A DNA stretch of 64,000 nucleotides from positions 14,147,422 through 14,211,421 of the forward strand of contig JAJEKV010000033.1 of the NCBI GenBank assembly GCA_021234155.1. Reading direction: 5' to 3'. This document shows positions 44,161-56,600 of the stretch, one piece after another. Position 1 is the first letter of the stretch. Each line of letters begins with the position of its first letter. The notes beneath the pieces were generated by a model. That model did no database searches and had not been told where the DNA came from. It saw nothing but the letters and a program-made list of their open reading frames with translations. Position numbers and translations under genes: made by a program. The stretch comes from Isoetes taiwanensis. Its lineage: Eukaryota; Streptophyta; Lycopodiopsida; Isoetales; Isoetaceae.

Positions 44161-44400
44161 AGCCATTGATTTTAGCCTTTTTTTTTTCAATGGTCAACAA
44201 CCAATGGCTCACAACAAAAGCCCCAACCAATGGCTCACAACAAAAGCCCTTTATTTGTGCGTGTGGTGTATAATGGTCAACAACCAATGGCTCACAACAA
44301 AAGCCCTCTTTTTGTGTGTGTGGTGCATAATGGGCACATGAAGGGCTTGAAGGGCGCATGAAGGGCTTGAAGGGCGCATGTAGTGCAGTTTCCCCGCCGG
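44150..44400. repeat. CCAATGGCTCACAAC tandem repeats
   Basis: Three units of AACCAATGGCTCACAACAAA at 44,200, 44,226 and 44,281, followed by a GAAGGGCTTGAAGGGCGCAT duplication. The word resembles subterminal TGGCTCGCAA motifs of the transposon at 48,977-51,695. 44,401-44,964 has nothing recognisable. Confidence 0.7.
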
Positions 44401-44964
44401 TAACACATTTCTTATCATAACTTTTGATGCAGAGCTCTGTTTCAGATGATTTTTATTGCGTTGGAAAGCTCTCTCCGAGATCTTTTTGATAGTGTATGAT
44501 ATGGATATATTTGGTTAAGTTATCTATGCTAAAACAGCAATTTTTCGGCCGGGTTTGGTAGGCTTTCACATCCTACCAGCTGATTAATACAGGATTGCGC
44601 TATTGGATATTGTTTTATGGCTCATTCTGAATGAAGCTTGCAAAAAATTACCATGCATTTTTAGATTTTGAGGCGGTTAAATTCCAAGGCTTCTAGATCC
44701 TTGTGCTAACAAGCAGAAAAATTTCCCACTTTGGTTTCTCACCACAAGAATCCATGGAGGCCAAAGGCTGCTGTTAAATTCCAGTTGAAAAATGTTTGTG
44801 TATGGGTGTTGCAAACTTTATGACTTTCAGAAAAATGGGATCAATCTGCTCTATCTTTATGGTAACTTTTACTTATGTTTGATTTGTTTTATTGTGATGA
44901 AATTCAAAAGCTACAGGTGATGAAAGCCTCAAATGAATTCTAGTTTTTTTTTCTGGTTTGAATT

Positions 44965-45187
44965 CTAAATTTTTTTTTTTTTGGCAACACAAACCATTAA
45001 CATCCAACATATAAAAATTAAATCCCCCAACACATAACAACCATTGATATTAACAACCAACACATAACTACCATTGACATTAATTAACACAACCATTGGG
45101 TCCAACACATTTAAATTAAAATCCCCCTTAAACCCCCTTTGGTTTGGGTGCATATTCACACGGGGGGTGACGTAGGGCAGCGAGAGC
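44965..45187 (-). repeat. Dispersed repeat with oligo-A end (minus), copy 1
   Basis: Shares about 190 bp with 47,046-47,195, including CCCCCTTTGGTTTGGGTGCA and TATTCACACGGGGGGT. A poly(T) of 12 at the plus-strand left means a poly(A) tail on the minus strand. Could be a short retroposon or the end of a longer one; no RNA polymerase III boxes are obvious. Confidence 0.6.
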
Positions 45188-45400
45188 CCTCATAATTGTA
45201 TTTTGCACGTACGAAATCAACACCATATAGTATTCCGCTTGAAATCTTATAGTATTTTGCGAATCTTGTTATATATTATAGCAAATTTTGTACTTGCATA
45301 CCCCACAAACGAGGAACTTTACGTACGGTGTAGATTAAGGAATAAGGGGTGAATATGCCTATCCAACAGCTCTCGTTGCCTGGAGTCACCCCCCGTGTGA
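45156..45400. repeat. 245-bp interval with about 32-bp terminal inverted repeats
   Basis: TCACACGGGGGGTGAC at 45,156 has its exact reverse complement at 45,385-45,400, and similarity continues inward to CGAGAGC. MITE-like shape, but the left arm is also part of the dispersed repeat above and no target duplication is visible. Confidence 0.5.
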
Positions 45401-46380
45401 AAGGGATGATGTCGGTATCGAATGCAGGTCTAGATATCTGGTGGAAGGAAACATCATTCTATTGCTAACACTGCTTTGCGGCTTGTTGCAAGTATGAAGC
45501 GGGACTTGATACAGGTTTTTGCCTTAAATAGTGTTTCTCTTTTTAGACTGTTTTATGCAAACATAACGGAGGAGTTCATGGGCATATCGAGGCGTGCCGG
45601 TGGACCTCTGTTGTATGGTGCATGGATACCACAGTAGCATGGTTGCGACGAGAACTCCGGTGAGCAAGGAAGGAACAGGCGTATCTTGATGGCGGTTTAA
45701 TTAGGCCGCTTGCCAAAGGGCATGAAGTGTTGATTCTGGTGGAAGAAGGAAGCGTGGGGGTTTTGGATCTCATGTTGTTCATTTTATGGCACTTGATGGA
45801 CTTTCGATGGAAAATTAAAGGTAAATTTGTTTCTCGGCAAAGCTTAGTCTACGTTACTAACTAACATAATCTTATTTTCCGATGGCGACCAATGGTTCTA
45901 CGGATCATTATATTGACCACGGCTCTCAATGGGCGATTGCTAGAAAGTCTGGGTAATGCGCTTCCCACATTGCGGCTTCTGATTCGAACCTCATTGGCGA
46001 GAAATAAAGGAAGTAGGCATCTTGATTATGGTTCATATGCATAAACCTTTTAGGTTCACGAAAATGCATCAATAATTTTGAAGAATGGAGGCATCCCTAT
46101 GATCATTTCATGCTTGAAAAGCCCCACATCAAAAATACACTAAGATGCATAAGCTGTGCTATAATTGTTTAAAGAAATCTGGCGTGTTTTCTTCATGAGA
46201 GTTCCAATGTTTTATCCCTTTTTAAAATGGTATGTCATTTCCTTTGCTTACATCCTCTGGTCTGTTTTGGAAATACCATTGTCTGCAGAGTGGTATCTTC
46301 ATCCCATAAGACCTCTGATTCGAAGGAGCTTCTTCAGGAGATAGACTGGTAATTGCAACATGTATTTGAAGAAATTGAAA
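45401..46380. other. Stretch without recognisable gene
   Basis: Short open frames only (for example 45,485-45,620 plus). No domain recognised. Confidence 0.5.
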
Positions 46381-46394
46381 ACCCTAAGTTAGAT

Positions 46395-46530
46395 ATGGAA
46401 GATGGTTACCGCAATGCGTGAGTGTGACTGGTGCAGCTTTGCAAGCTGTGGGAAAGTCATGCAAATTTTTAGAAACACTAGAGTTTGTTCGACTTCGAGA
46501 AATTCTGAGGCGGTATTGCATGGTTACCTT
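46395..46530 (+). pseudogene. F-box/LRR-like fragment
   Basis: The frame reads LPQCVSVTGAALQAVG, then KSCKFLETLEF. This fits the cysteine-containing LRR pattern of plant F-box/LRR proteins (substrate receptors of SCF ubiquitin ligases). Only one or two repeats are present and flanking frames are broken, so it is a captured or decayed exon. Similarity is by pattern only. Confidence 0.45.
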
Positions 46531-46604
46531 TGAAATAAGTTACAGTATAATAGAATGGGGAACTAAAATTGTTTCTCTACGGGGGGATGTGGCATTATAG
46601 AAGA

Positions 46605-46765
46605 TATGGAGATTTTAGCAGAATCTAGAATCTGTGGCATATTTCCTCCCCTACCAAATGTGTCGATTCCAAGGCTTGTGGCATTCTAGGAGCTATGGAG
46701 ATTTTAGCAGGATTTGTGGCATATTTTCTTCCCTACCAAATGTGTTGATTCCAAGGCTACAAGGC
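46605..46765. repeat. Imperfect tandem duplication, about 90 bp
   Basis: TATGGAGATTTTAGCAG, GTGGCATATTT and CTACCAAATGTGT(C/T)GATTCC each occur twice, near 46,604 and 46,694. Confidence 0.85.
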
Positions 46766-47045
46766 TACAGACATTGCCTACAAACATGTAAATATGGGAT
46801 TTTATGGATTTTGTCATCTCCTTACTCCCATCAAGGAGAGATTGGAAATAATAAAAGATGAACTCTATAGCTTTGTAGTGTTCGTATGATTGGGATATAC
46901 TTACATTTTTATTTGCCTTTGAAGCAAATCAAAATTTGGATGGAAAATACTTTGTCTTTTGCTATGGAGTATTTTAGATGTTTTCCTGAAGTGTTTCTTT
47001 TGAAGTTGAAGTGCCTAGCTATTTCCTAGGGCCCGAAGGGCCCAA

Positions 47046-47195
47046 TTTTTTTTTTTTAATATAACAACCAACATACAACTACCATTAATATTAATTAAAA
47101 CAACCAATTGCATCCAACACACTTAAATTAGAATCCCCCTAAAACCCCCTTTGGTTTGGGTGCATATTCACACGGGGGGTTACGTAAGGCAGTAA
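47046..47195 (-). repeat. Dispersed repeat with oligo-A end (minus), copy 2
   Basis: Second copy of 44,965-45,187, starting at a T12 run and ending ACGTAAGGCAG. The two copies bracket 45,188-47,045 in direct orientation. 47,196-47,540 holds no gene; TGCCACTCGGC and GCTCGGCATTATA near 47,510 recur in decayed form near 62,815. Confidence 0.65.
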
Positions 47196-47621
47196 ACACT
47201 ACGTCTGATAGCTGCTCAATAGAAGTATTGGATTCACCTGGAGGTCTCAATAACTCGGTCACAAAAAACCAAGCTGCTCGGGACCTAGCCAAAGATGACA
47301 CTGTGGTGCAAAGCCTGAAATACAATGTTTAAAGAGGTATGTCTACATGCATTCTGCTGATTTCAATTAATATAAATGGATCTCTCATTTATATTGGTCT
47401 AGAGGTAATTAAAAAGTACTCTCTTTTCTGATGACATATCAAATATGTGATTGTTTATGGGTGATCTCATTAACAAATCCTATATCTGGCTGTTATGCCT
47501 ATAATGCCACTCGGCTTAAGAAATTGCTCGGCATTATAATATGCCCTATCCACGGTACCTATGTTTCATATTAAACTCAATAATATCTATAAAATATTTG
47601 TTGTCTATGTTTATAATACAG

Positions 47622-48966
47622 CCACGTTTTGAACAGATGAAAAGAATACTACATAAGGACTGCCTTGGCCGAATACACTTGATGGATAGTGGCAGTAAGA
47701 ACAAAAGGAAGATAGTACACAACCGATTATTTTCTAAGATCTTAGACAAAATGTATTTGCCTATTATTTTCCACTGTAACAGAAATTTTGGGAGAAGTAG
47801 GTGAGCTTATTATGGAGGAAACTATGTTCTCCTGGGAATACACAGAAAATCTGAGTGACATGTGCTACAAACCTTCCTCTATTTTTGCTGATGATAAAGA
47901 GGTCAGGTGCCCTTGTAGTAATCCCAATATCAAGAATTTTATTGACAAGAATATTGGTCATGTCCGAACCACTGATCTTAACATCATTAGAAACAAAGAA
48001 CTTCGGAACCTTTTCAAGAAAGGCCTGAACCACATACCAGATAAAGTGCTGGATATCAATGAATTAAAGAAAGATATGTTTCTATCTTGTGACAGGTTAT
48101 TTGAACTACACTTCTACATATGTGGACAGGTGAATGCTGACACTATTAGTGTTGTCAAAGAAAGGATATGGGAAATCACTTTATCAAAGGTGCAGCATGC
48201 CATCAAATTGGACAGTACAAGAAAATTTCCTCTATGTGACAAAGATGTCACTAATAACCTTAGGTGGTTGATCGATAACTTCTACATCTCTGGAGTAGAC
48301 AAAGCGTCTAACAATCCTTGTTTCATTTGCCCAGAGTAGACAAAGCGTCTAACAATCCTTGTTTCATTTGCCCACGTCACATCAAGGAATGTGCTATGAA
48401 AAGAATTAGTGGACCTGACTTTATACCTCTGGAGGTATCATCTATACAGATCACTAGTAAGATAAAAGCTGGTATTAGTAATTTGGTTGGAGATACCGGA
48501 ACCAATGCTGATAGGCTCCCATACATTTTAGGAATATTCAAGGCACATAAACTTGATTACAGGTGGATAACCAACGCCCATAATACGATATATACGGAAT
48601 TGTCCCTCATTATCACAGCCATCCTAAATGATATACTTGTTTTATGGCCAGAAATAGCTAAATACTTGTGTGGCAATATTCTTATTCATATGCAAGGTGC
48701 AGTGAACTTATGCTGGGTAGTTGAGTCAATATATGATGTTACTCTTAACCTCCCAGGTAGTATACATGAAGTCTTTGTTGCAGACATCACTAGGTGTACC
48801 TTTGAATGGGGAATCAGGCATCTGCAATACCATGATGAAAGTAATCGAATCTACATGGAGGTATAAAAAGATGATGCACAAGAAGCATGAATTATGGATC
48901 AAGAAGAATGGTGAAAATGGATATATGATTAAGTGGTTTAAATACATACCCCACAGTAAATGCTGG
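47622..48966 (+). pseudogene. Penelope-like reverse transcriptase, 5' part (interrupted)
   Basis: Possible acceptor (AATACAG|CCACG) at 47,621, then a lysine-rich stretch. A frame from 47,788 has CPCSNPNIKNFIDKN and KKGLNHIPDK, which precede RT in this group. RT motif 1 is VDKASNNPCFICP (48,336-48,374), motif 2 is PYILGIFKAHK with YRWITNAHN (48,516-48,584), and motif 3 is VADITRC with the first catalytic Asp (48,778). A 41-bp tandem duplication shifts the frame at 48,295-48,376, and a second shift lies between about 48,720 and 48,866. The reading then continues to WFKYIPHSKCWQHI, where a DNA transposon interrupts it. The remainder of the RT is at 51,698-52,455. Confidence 0.8.
48295..48376. 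repeat. 41-bp tandem duplication in the RT
   Basis: GTAGACAAAGCGTCTAACAA starts at 48,295 and again at 48,336, duplicating RT motif 1. Because 41 is not a multiple of three the frame shifts. Confidence 0.97.
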
Positions 48967-48976
48967 CAGCATATTA

Positions 48977-51695
48977 GGGGGGGTCGACCAATAGTGGATC
49001 AAGTTAACATTTCCTTATAAAAAATAGAGATGCTAAATTTTTTCACAAAACCAAGTATGTGACTATAAAGATTGTATGCTAGGCTATATTGAAAACTTCT
49101 TTGGAAAAAAATTGGATGAGTTTCAATGGTCAAATTTTGAGGTAAACTTGTACTCCTCAAATGCACAAGTAATCACAAAAAATTCCAATTGTGGACCACG
49201 TGAGAAATGTATCTTGATCCAATTAGAGAATTGTGGCAGGCCAACTTATACTAAACAAGAACCACCATTAGAATTAAAATTGGGCACAATAGAAATTAGT
49301 CTGATTTATAACAGGAATTAAACCCTGTCTTTTGGCTCGCAATTCTTTCCATTTTGGATTGCAACTCTTTCCAATTATGGCTCACAACTCGTCCCATTGT
49401 GGCTCGCAACTCTTCCCTATTATAGATCAAGCTAATAACCTAGACAGGACTAAATAAGATTTTTATAGGAAGAAAACAATAAAACATGGTAAATAAATAC
49501 TTGTGATGAGAAGAAACAAGTAAAAGCTTATGTAGTAGCTTCTGATCTTTTATGACACATTATGTGACTTGTCCAACAAAATGCTTGCTTGCTGCGAACT
49601 CACATCAGCAAATGTAAATGGCAAAGCATCCACTTGATTGACAAAATGCAAAAAGCTATCAACCTGAATAGGGATTCGAACCCCAAAATTCCAATTTCAG
49701 ATATAGCTTATTGTCTTTTATAACTTGAAAAAAAACTATAGATCAGTAGGCATGTATTTGTCTATAGATTAAGTCCTACCTTTCCTGATTACATACCTCC
49801 CAACTTACCGCTGCCTAAAAACGTTCATCATCTTACCTTGCTTTTTTACTATGCAATCTGAGTTTAAATACACACAACAATGCTACGCCATTTGCTTTTT
49901 TAGTATGCAATCTGCAAATCAAAATACACAAAGAAATGGTAAGCCATTGCATACTTGAGCTCAATATAGATAACAAGCAAATAAGTTCCAACAAATTTCA
50001 AGACCAACTAAAGCTTTTTAATGGGTATTTATGTTCTGGTTCAAGTTTCGTCATCTATTTGTCAATTCTACTTTAATGCATTACATAAAAAAAACTACTA
50101 CTCCTTTCAATCCAACCTGCACAGAGACCTAATGTAGCCAACTTAAGATGGCCTTTTTAGCATGTGGATCAAACTAGGAAAGTGAAACAAAATTCATACT
50201 GTCTTTTTAGCAGTTGAATACAAATTAGAAAATGCATCTTGGAAAAAACAAAACGAAGTTCAAAATAATTAAGGGGTACAAAACAAAGAACACACACAAA
50301 ACACACACAGAACATTTAAGGGGCACAACAAGAGCAATGGAGGGATTATATAGAAGTTAGTCATCAAAAGAAATCCCGCTGTCCCTGGGGGACAATAGGC
50401 AACCACGAGAATGGGAAATACTATTAGGTCCATCCTAGATTTCCTCCATCGACATCATTTTACAAAGGCAAAAGCCGCTTTGACATCTAAGATCAGTGCC
50501 AGCCAGCAAGTGACTAGCCAGCAAGTGACTGCAGGAATTTCCTGGCCCTGTTATAAACGACTGAGATAGTGATGATCTAACCCTTCCAACTATCAGCACA
50601 GGAGAAGCCAACTTTTATCGAAAATGGATTATTGGATACAGAGATGGTTTATATGGACATGGAATTGCAATATTTAAGAATGAAAGCATCACAAAAGCAG
50701 GCTAATTTGGAAAAGGAGAAAGGGTTTACAATGGAAGGCTAATAATATGGGTGGATTCCAGGCAGCTTCATTCTTGGAATTTGAAGTTAAAGAGGTGAAG
50801 GGTCCGAATAACGATCTTGGATTTCAACAGTGCTTTCAAATGAACAAAGTAAATGTTTCTCAGCAGGAGCAAGATATGTTAGAACTAAGGTAGAAAACGA
50901 TCTCGTGTTTTTTGTCACCCGAAGAAGATCAGGCAAAGATGAATGTGGTGCAGAAAACTGGTCAGATAGCAAAAATGTACGGCTTGCTAACACATGCATG
51001 AATGAACAATAGGTAAAGTTGGATAAAGTTTTATGATGATAAAAGAGCAAAACTAAAACAAAATGCATAATGCAGATGCCCAATACAAGCTAAATGCATC
51101 AAATGCATCTTCTTTTCATCAAAAGATACCTGTGTTTTCTTTCATCGTTCCATACGATCAAAAGTGTTCATCATTAGCCCGACTTCCACAACATTAGTGA
51201 AAGCTTCCAAAACTGCCTCATTTTCTGAAGCCTCATTTATTCAAAAGCTTAAGCTGAAAGAGCTGAAGCTGTATCATGGATCTGTATGAATCAAAAGATA
51301 CGAATCAGAAGATGTGTCATGAAGAAAATAAACTTTTGAAAAGTAAAAGAACCACGAAACCTTATCTTGAAGATTTTGCATCTTCACAACAATGATCTTG
51401 GATGGCGCCGGACTTGGCCGTGAAGCTGATGCCCTTTCCAGTTAAGAGATGTGTTGCACGGGAGCATGCCGCAGGAGATAATCCACTATAGAGGAATGCC
51501 ACAGTCCGCAGCCATCATGTTACTTTCTTAAAATTCAACGGCTAAGATGATAGCCCTAAAACATAGACGGCCAAAATTAAACTTGAAAGTTCATACTGCA
51601 AATATTTTAAGGTCCAGCAAAGTAAGTAAAGGGAAAAATGGTCCACATTATTGCGAGCCACTATTGGGGGCCGGGCCACTATTGGTCGACCCCCC
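48977..51695. mobile_element. TIR DNA transposon, about 2.72 kb, inserted in the RT gene
   Basis: GGGGGGTCGACCAATAGTGG at the left (48,978-48,997) is the exact reverse complement of 51,676-51,695. It is flanked by TA on both sides (48,975-48,976 and 51,696-51,697). The two RT halves lie precisely outside. TGGCTCGCAA-type motifs recur near both ends (49,335-49,410 and 51,650-51,670). A TA duplication fits Tc1/mariner-like or related elements, but I find no DDE/D transposase in the interior. The small open frames (49,076-49,321; 50,787-51,083) are not recognised. Probably non-autonomous. Confidence 0.85.
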
Positions 51696-51697
51696 TA

Positions 51698-52455
51698 GCA
51701 AGCAGAACTTTATTGAAATTAACTATTGGCTTCTTACCAGTTGTTATATTGCCATAGGAAATAAAATCTGGAAACAAGCCAGTGGTATTCCGATGGGATT
51801 TCCTTGTAGTCCAAGCTGGTGCAATCTCTACTTAGCTTGGTTTGAACTAACCTTCATCAAAGGGCTTGCTGCCCAAGGTAACTTTCAAGTCATTGATACG
51901 TTTAAATCTGTGTTTCGATACATGGATGATTTGCTGGCTATAAATTGCCCTGCAATTAGAGATTATTTGAGTAAGGGTACTTCTTCAAACAGTAGCTTGC
52001 TGCAAATATATGATTTGGACAAGCTTGGAATTAAGGAGGAAACCATCTTCTCAAATGATGGTTCTAATAACCAGACCTATGGTCAATCTGCAAATTTTCT
52101 AAATCTGAAGATTGAGATTGTCAACAGAACACATGGAATATATCGGACAGTCAAGTATGATAAAAGGGATAATTTACCATTCAAAGCCATTAGGTACATC
52201 CATGCTGATGGTTGCAGACCCTACCACCAATCCAGAAATGTTATCCTGTCCCAAATACTACCGTGTTTGTACATCAACTCCTGTCACACTGGAGCAACAC
52301 GGGACATCATTGACCTCATATATACATTCATGAGAAAAGGTTTTGACTGTTATAATCTTAAAAAGAGAGTTCTGAAGTATATCAAGGGCAGTATTTTTCC
52401 TGGGATGAAGTTTGATGCCAATGAGATATGTGAAGCCATTGACGCCTACTTCTAG
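51698..52455 (+). pseudogene. Penelope-like reverse transcriptase, 3' part (motifs 4-7 and thumb)
   Basis: Continues the RT after the transposon: KQNFIEINYWLLTS, then motif 4 GIPMGFPCSPSWCNLYLAW (51,784-51,840), motif 5 FRYMDDLLAI with the catalytic Asp pair (51,925-51,930), FLNLKIEI near 52,096, YDKRDNLPFKAIRYIH and a short thumb to the stop at 52,455. No GIY-YIG endonuclease follows; only about 50 residues lie after the MRKGFDCYNLKKR region. The open frame extends back to 51,547, but that part belongs to the inserted transposon. Assignment to Penelope-like elements rests on motif style and tandem layout; the clade is uncertain. Confidence 0.85.
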
Positions 52456-53074
52456 TACATAAGGTATTACTGTTCTACTTCTCTAGTATGTATTTTGGCA
52501 GCTTAGCCCATATAGGGTGTGGCATGGCTCCTGCTCTGAGTAGGGGCCTGCCACCCCTATCTCAGATTATAGAATCAGGATCTCTAGTATGCCCCACTCT
52601 ACGGTTGGAGGAAGGGTTTTTTTTGTAAAGCACAAAGATTGCTTGCATGAAATTAGGAAAGAATTGTTTCTAATGATAATGAACATGACTGGCTCATAAA
52701 TAGTGGTGATATTTGTTAGTTAACAATTATGCCTAAATTGACCACTTGGCCCTGTACGAAAATTACATAGTCTCTAATGGTCTTGTTACTTATGAGAAAT
52801 AGGTAGATATACCAGCTTCCATTTTAATAAAAGGGTTCGGACTATTGCCTTATACCCTATCTATGTGGAGTTAAGCCCATAGATGTAAAATATTCCCTTA
52901 ATTTTAGTTTAACCTAAAAGCCAAATATCTCCTTGGAGTTATGAGCGATGGCGGCGGGCGGGATTCCCTACCCGGAATGGATGTGGCTGGACTACGCCCC
53001 AAAATAATCAGCGGGAGGTTCGTCTTAAACTCCGGCTGGTGCATGAACCTAGTTTTCCCGGGCTTTTTCTAGCA
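52456..53074 (+). other. Spacer between RT stop and ORF1, second copy (candidate pLTR)
   Basis: Near-identical to 39,443-40,057 over the whole length, with clustered differences near 52,950 and 52,995-53,020. Contains the oligo-T at 52,617-52,624. Confidence 0.6.
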
Positions 53075-53359
53075 ATGGATCAGTGGGACCTTATTCTAGA
53101 TGACGACCTTCCCTTTTCTGAAGCAGCAAATCAGCGCCTAAATGATCAGGCCCTTAACAGGGAAATAGATTTTTGCATGCAAGATCTTGATCTGAGTAGA
53201 AATATGGACAGCTATGGTAAACGTGGCAGGCAAAATTACGGTGGCCAACCTCAAAACAGAAGATTCCAAAACACACATAGACAAAGCTATGGGGATGCTT
53301 CACCTTATGTTCCTGAAACACAGTATATGGCTGAGCAGGACTCAGACACAGATAACCAG
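53075..53359 (+). CDS. Retroelement ORF1 exon 1, copy B (intact, 95 codons)
   Basis: Open from MDQWDLILDDDLPFSEAANQ to DSDTDNQ, ending at the donor CAG|GTATTT at 53,360. An in-frame ATG lies 36 bp upstream (53,039), so the start could be either. The protein is rich in Arg, Gln, Asn and Gly in its second half (GKRGRQNYGGQPQNRRF), suggesting nucleic-acid binding. Exon 2 for this copy is missing: the intron is interrupted and the sequence stops matching at 58,797. Confidence 0.7.
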
Positions 53360-53679
53360 GTATTTATCACTGTAAAATCATGGTAAAGGAGTGATATACT
53401 TACCTTTAATAGTAACAAATCTTTGGCTAAGCAAATGGGGAGCTTAGTAGACTCTGAATTCTCCCAACTATACTTGTTATGAAGAATGTCCTTAGACAAT
53501 GATGTTACAGCCTTTCATGGCTTAGAAAATCTTAATTAGTATTGCTTTTTGTCACTGCATCTTTTCTGTGCTCTTATGTAGTATTGGGCAAAAGGATTAC
53601 ATTAGGCGATCGGTGATAAACCGAGAAGCCCAATGTACCTTTTGGCCCTTGCACTGTTACCATTATCATGCTAACAGTG

Positions 53680-56600
53680 GTACTAACTTTGACAGGAAAT
53701 GGGAGGTCTTTGGGCAGTTTAGGGGACACTACAGTTTATTTGCTTCAAATCTTAATGTTGTGGATTCTAATTTGTTTCTCACTGATGATCCTAGAGTATC
53801 TTGAATTCCTGCGTGGAGAGGGGAGAAATAAATTCGACAGCAGCCAGTCTCCTTTCAGTCAGACTTCAACTGACCACATTATGAAGAATGACATTGCCTC
53901 CTCTATGGAATCTTTTCTCATGAAAAAAGGGCATAGGAGACACCTGAAAGAAAGTGAAGATTTGTGGGCGAGCATTTTTTGCAGAGAGGTTGTGCAACTT
54001 CATTGCCTTTGGATGTTTCTGTCAATCAACAATTTCCTTCTTAATGAGACTCAGCTGACTAGGTACAGAACCATGTCCTATAACCACAAACTGTTGGCCG
54101 ACCTCTATGGTTCTCTTCTTTTGCTCTTGGAAGGAAGAGACATGTTCCGTCTATGCTACCATAATAATTGGGCACCCAATCATTATCTTTTAGGGACTGG
54201 ATGGATTCAATGCATACTTCAATTTCTGTCTTCTCATCCCGGACTGATATATCCTTCTTTGTTGGCCCATCCTCCGGAAACACGTCTTTGCTCTTATTTG
54301 ATTTAGTCTTTGGCTTACCTTTTTGGTGGATTCAATTTTGGCAGGTTATCAGTTCTCTCTCAAGGTTCTCAAATTCTACACGGCATTGTAGAGGTTACAA
54401 AATTTTTCTATACTCCAAGAATGGGAGTACCATCGGATCTTCTTAAGTGTAGCTGCTCATTATTCTGACTCATCCTTTTCACTGGATACAAACTCTTTTA
54501 AGTGTCCTGTTATTACTGTTATTGGCTGATTCTGATACACTTTTTGGTATGCTTAGTTTAAGGGCATGCTATTACATTGTATCTCTGAGATTTTATAATT
54601 AATGACAAAACCAACTCTTACTTAAAAAAAAACTAGCAAAAGGCACACCAGAAGACTTTGGCAAGGTCAAACTAATTAGGTATGTTGACTTGGTAAACTT
54701 TAAACCCTAAGGCAAGGTCAAAATAATTAGGTATTTTGACTTGGTAAACTTTAAACCCTAAACCTGCTGGAAAAAGCTACATTTTAGGTTTACTGTGAAA
54801 TGGTTGTCATCGAGCTAAAGATAAGTAATATAATAAGGAAATCAATATTTTATAGTACACTATCGAAGGAATTTGGATTCCAGATTGTAATTAGTTGTTT
54901 TGGTGAGTTTTCTTTAGCTTTTGTCTAGACCGATAAATATTTCTTAGTTTTGGATTGCATTTGATATCTCGTGTTGAAAGTTAAAATATCTTGTGGGGGA
55001 TGTCTATCTCTTAATAACCAATACTTTTAAATTATTATCTCTTAAGAACCAATAATTTTGGTTTATTGTGCAAATTCTTATGTCAAACATACACGATCTT
55101 CCAATCAAGTTAGCTCTGGATAATATTATTTAAACATGGGATTTGGAGTTCTACTACAATAGTATTGTAGTGTTCAAAAAATCATGTTGGAAAAAAATGC
55201 ATTATTTCTAAGCACGAATATACATATCCTAGACTTGCTTGTTCACCCAAAAAGCAATGCCAGTGTACTTCCATTTGCCGTATACTTACTTGAAGCTAGA
55301 CTGCCCTCGTCGGAGTCTCTTAAGCATTTCAGTAGACACAGATGAAGAATCGGAACAGAGTACCAAAATAGTGGGATTCGCAAAAAGATAGAAAGAAATG
55401 CCAACGTACTATGGTAAAAGACAAGGCGTGACCTCTTTTTGGAATTTCTAATTGTGCTGGAGAACATGCCATGGCATAGAAGAATGGCAAAACAACTAGA
55501 TACAAATAGTAATGCAAATAAAACACAAGATAGAAATAGAAGCAAACAAGAAAAGTTGTATCTCAGATATGTGGAGCTAGAGATAGTCAAAATATAGAGA
55601 ATCTGTTGCAGATGATGCACTTGAAGACCAAGATAATCCAAAAAAAACCTCTGCAAAAATCTCTGCTCAAAGAGCTCCAAACTTTGAGCTGAAAGGCATG
55701 ATTTTCCTCTGGAGTACACAGTCCTTTAGATGGAGATACTACAAATTTCTTTTCTTGTCCAAAGCTTACATAGCATGGCATACAAATGGGGTAGAAGAAA
55801 ATGGGGTGCTTATTGCATGTACATGGTTTGGTTCGTTAACACACTCTCACATGAGTGTAACAGGCAGAAAGCACAAAATCATATATACCTTCTTTCCGGT
55901 TTCCAATATGTGAATGTAAAATGTTTTTCACTAGCCTCCAATATGAGATGTGGTTGCATCCATAGCTTGACAATAGAGTCGGTGAAGAAGCACTAGAATA
56001 TTTTGAAGGAATGCAAATGGAAGATGTGACTTCAAATTTGTTTACCTTTATTTTCAGCAGCCATAGGTAAAGGGCGAGCATAACTTGAGTTCTATATGGA
56101 CAGGGAGGCAGACTGATGTAGAACAACTCTTGATTGAGCATATGGTTTGCACTTTTCAAATTGTTAGAAGAGAAGAAATAAAATTGGGTATGCTGAAAAT
56201 GTGGACCAAATCACAACTGCCTATCAGAAAATGCAGAATAATTGTGTACAGCGTGGTACATACTCCGTGGAATTCATAGTGGGATCACATGTATGAAAAG
56301 TGTACTATTTGTGTCCATGTAATACATGTGATTCACTTGTAGAGGCATGCAATAATTTTGTCCAGCTTCTGGCATGAGATGTGGTCCCATGGAGAGTGCA
56401 TTGGAGGGCACCCTGAAATAGATTGGTACAAAAGCACTGGAGATGTTTGGCAGGAATGCAATTAAAAGATGTCTTCAAGATGTTATTATGGTTGTCTAAA
56501 GCTTAACAACCCCTGGCAAAGAACTTGCTAGAGTTTCCACATTACCAAAAGGCAAAAGCAAATCAGTATTAGAAAAATAATCTGTGACTAATATGCAGTG

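Noticed and set aside
49665-49690. Perfect RNA polymerase III B-box (GGTTCGAATCC) on the minus strand
   Set aside because: No A-box at the right distance and no cloverleaf can be drawn, so not called as a tRNA or SINE.
54059-54283. Minus-strand GSIDGT motif resembling the PIF/Harbinger transposase signature
   Set aside because: The residues that should follow in the DDE domain are absent and the frame is short; likely chance.
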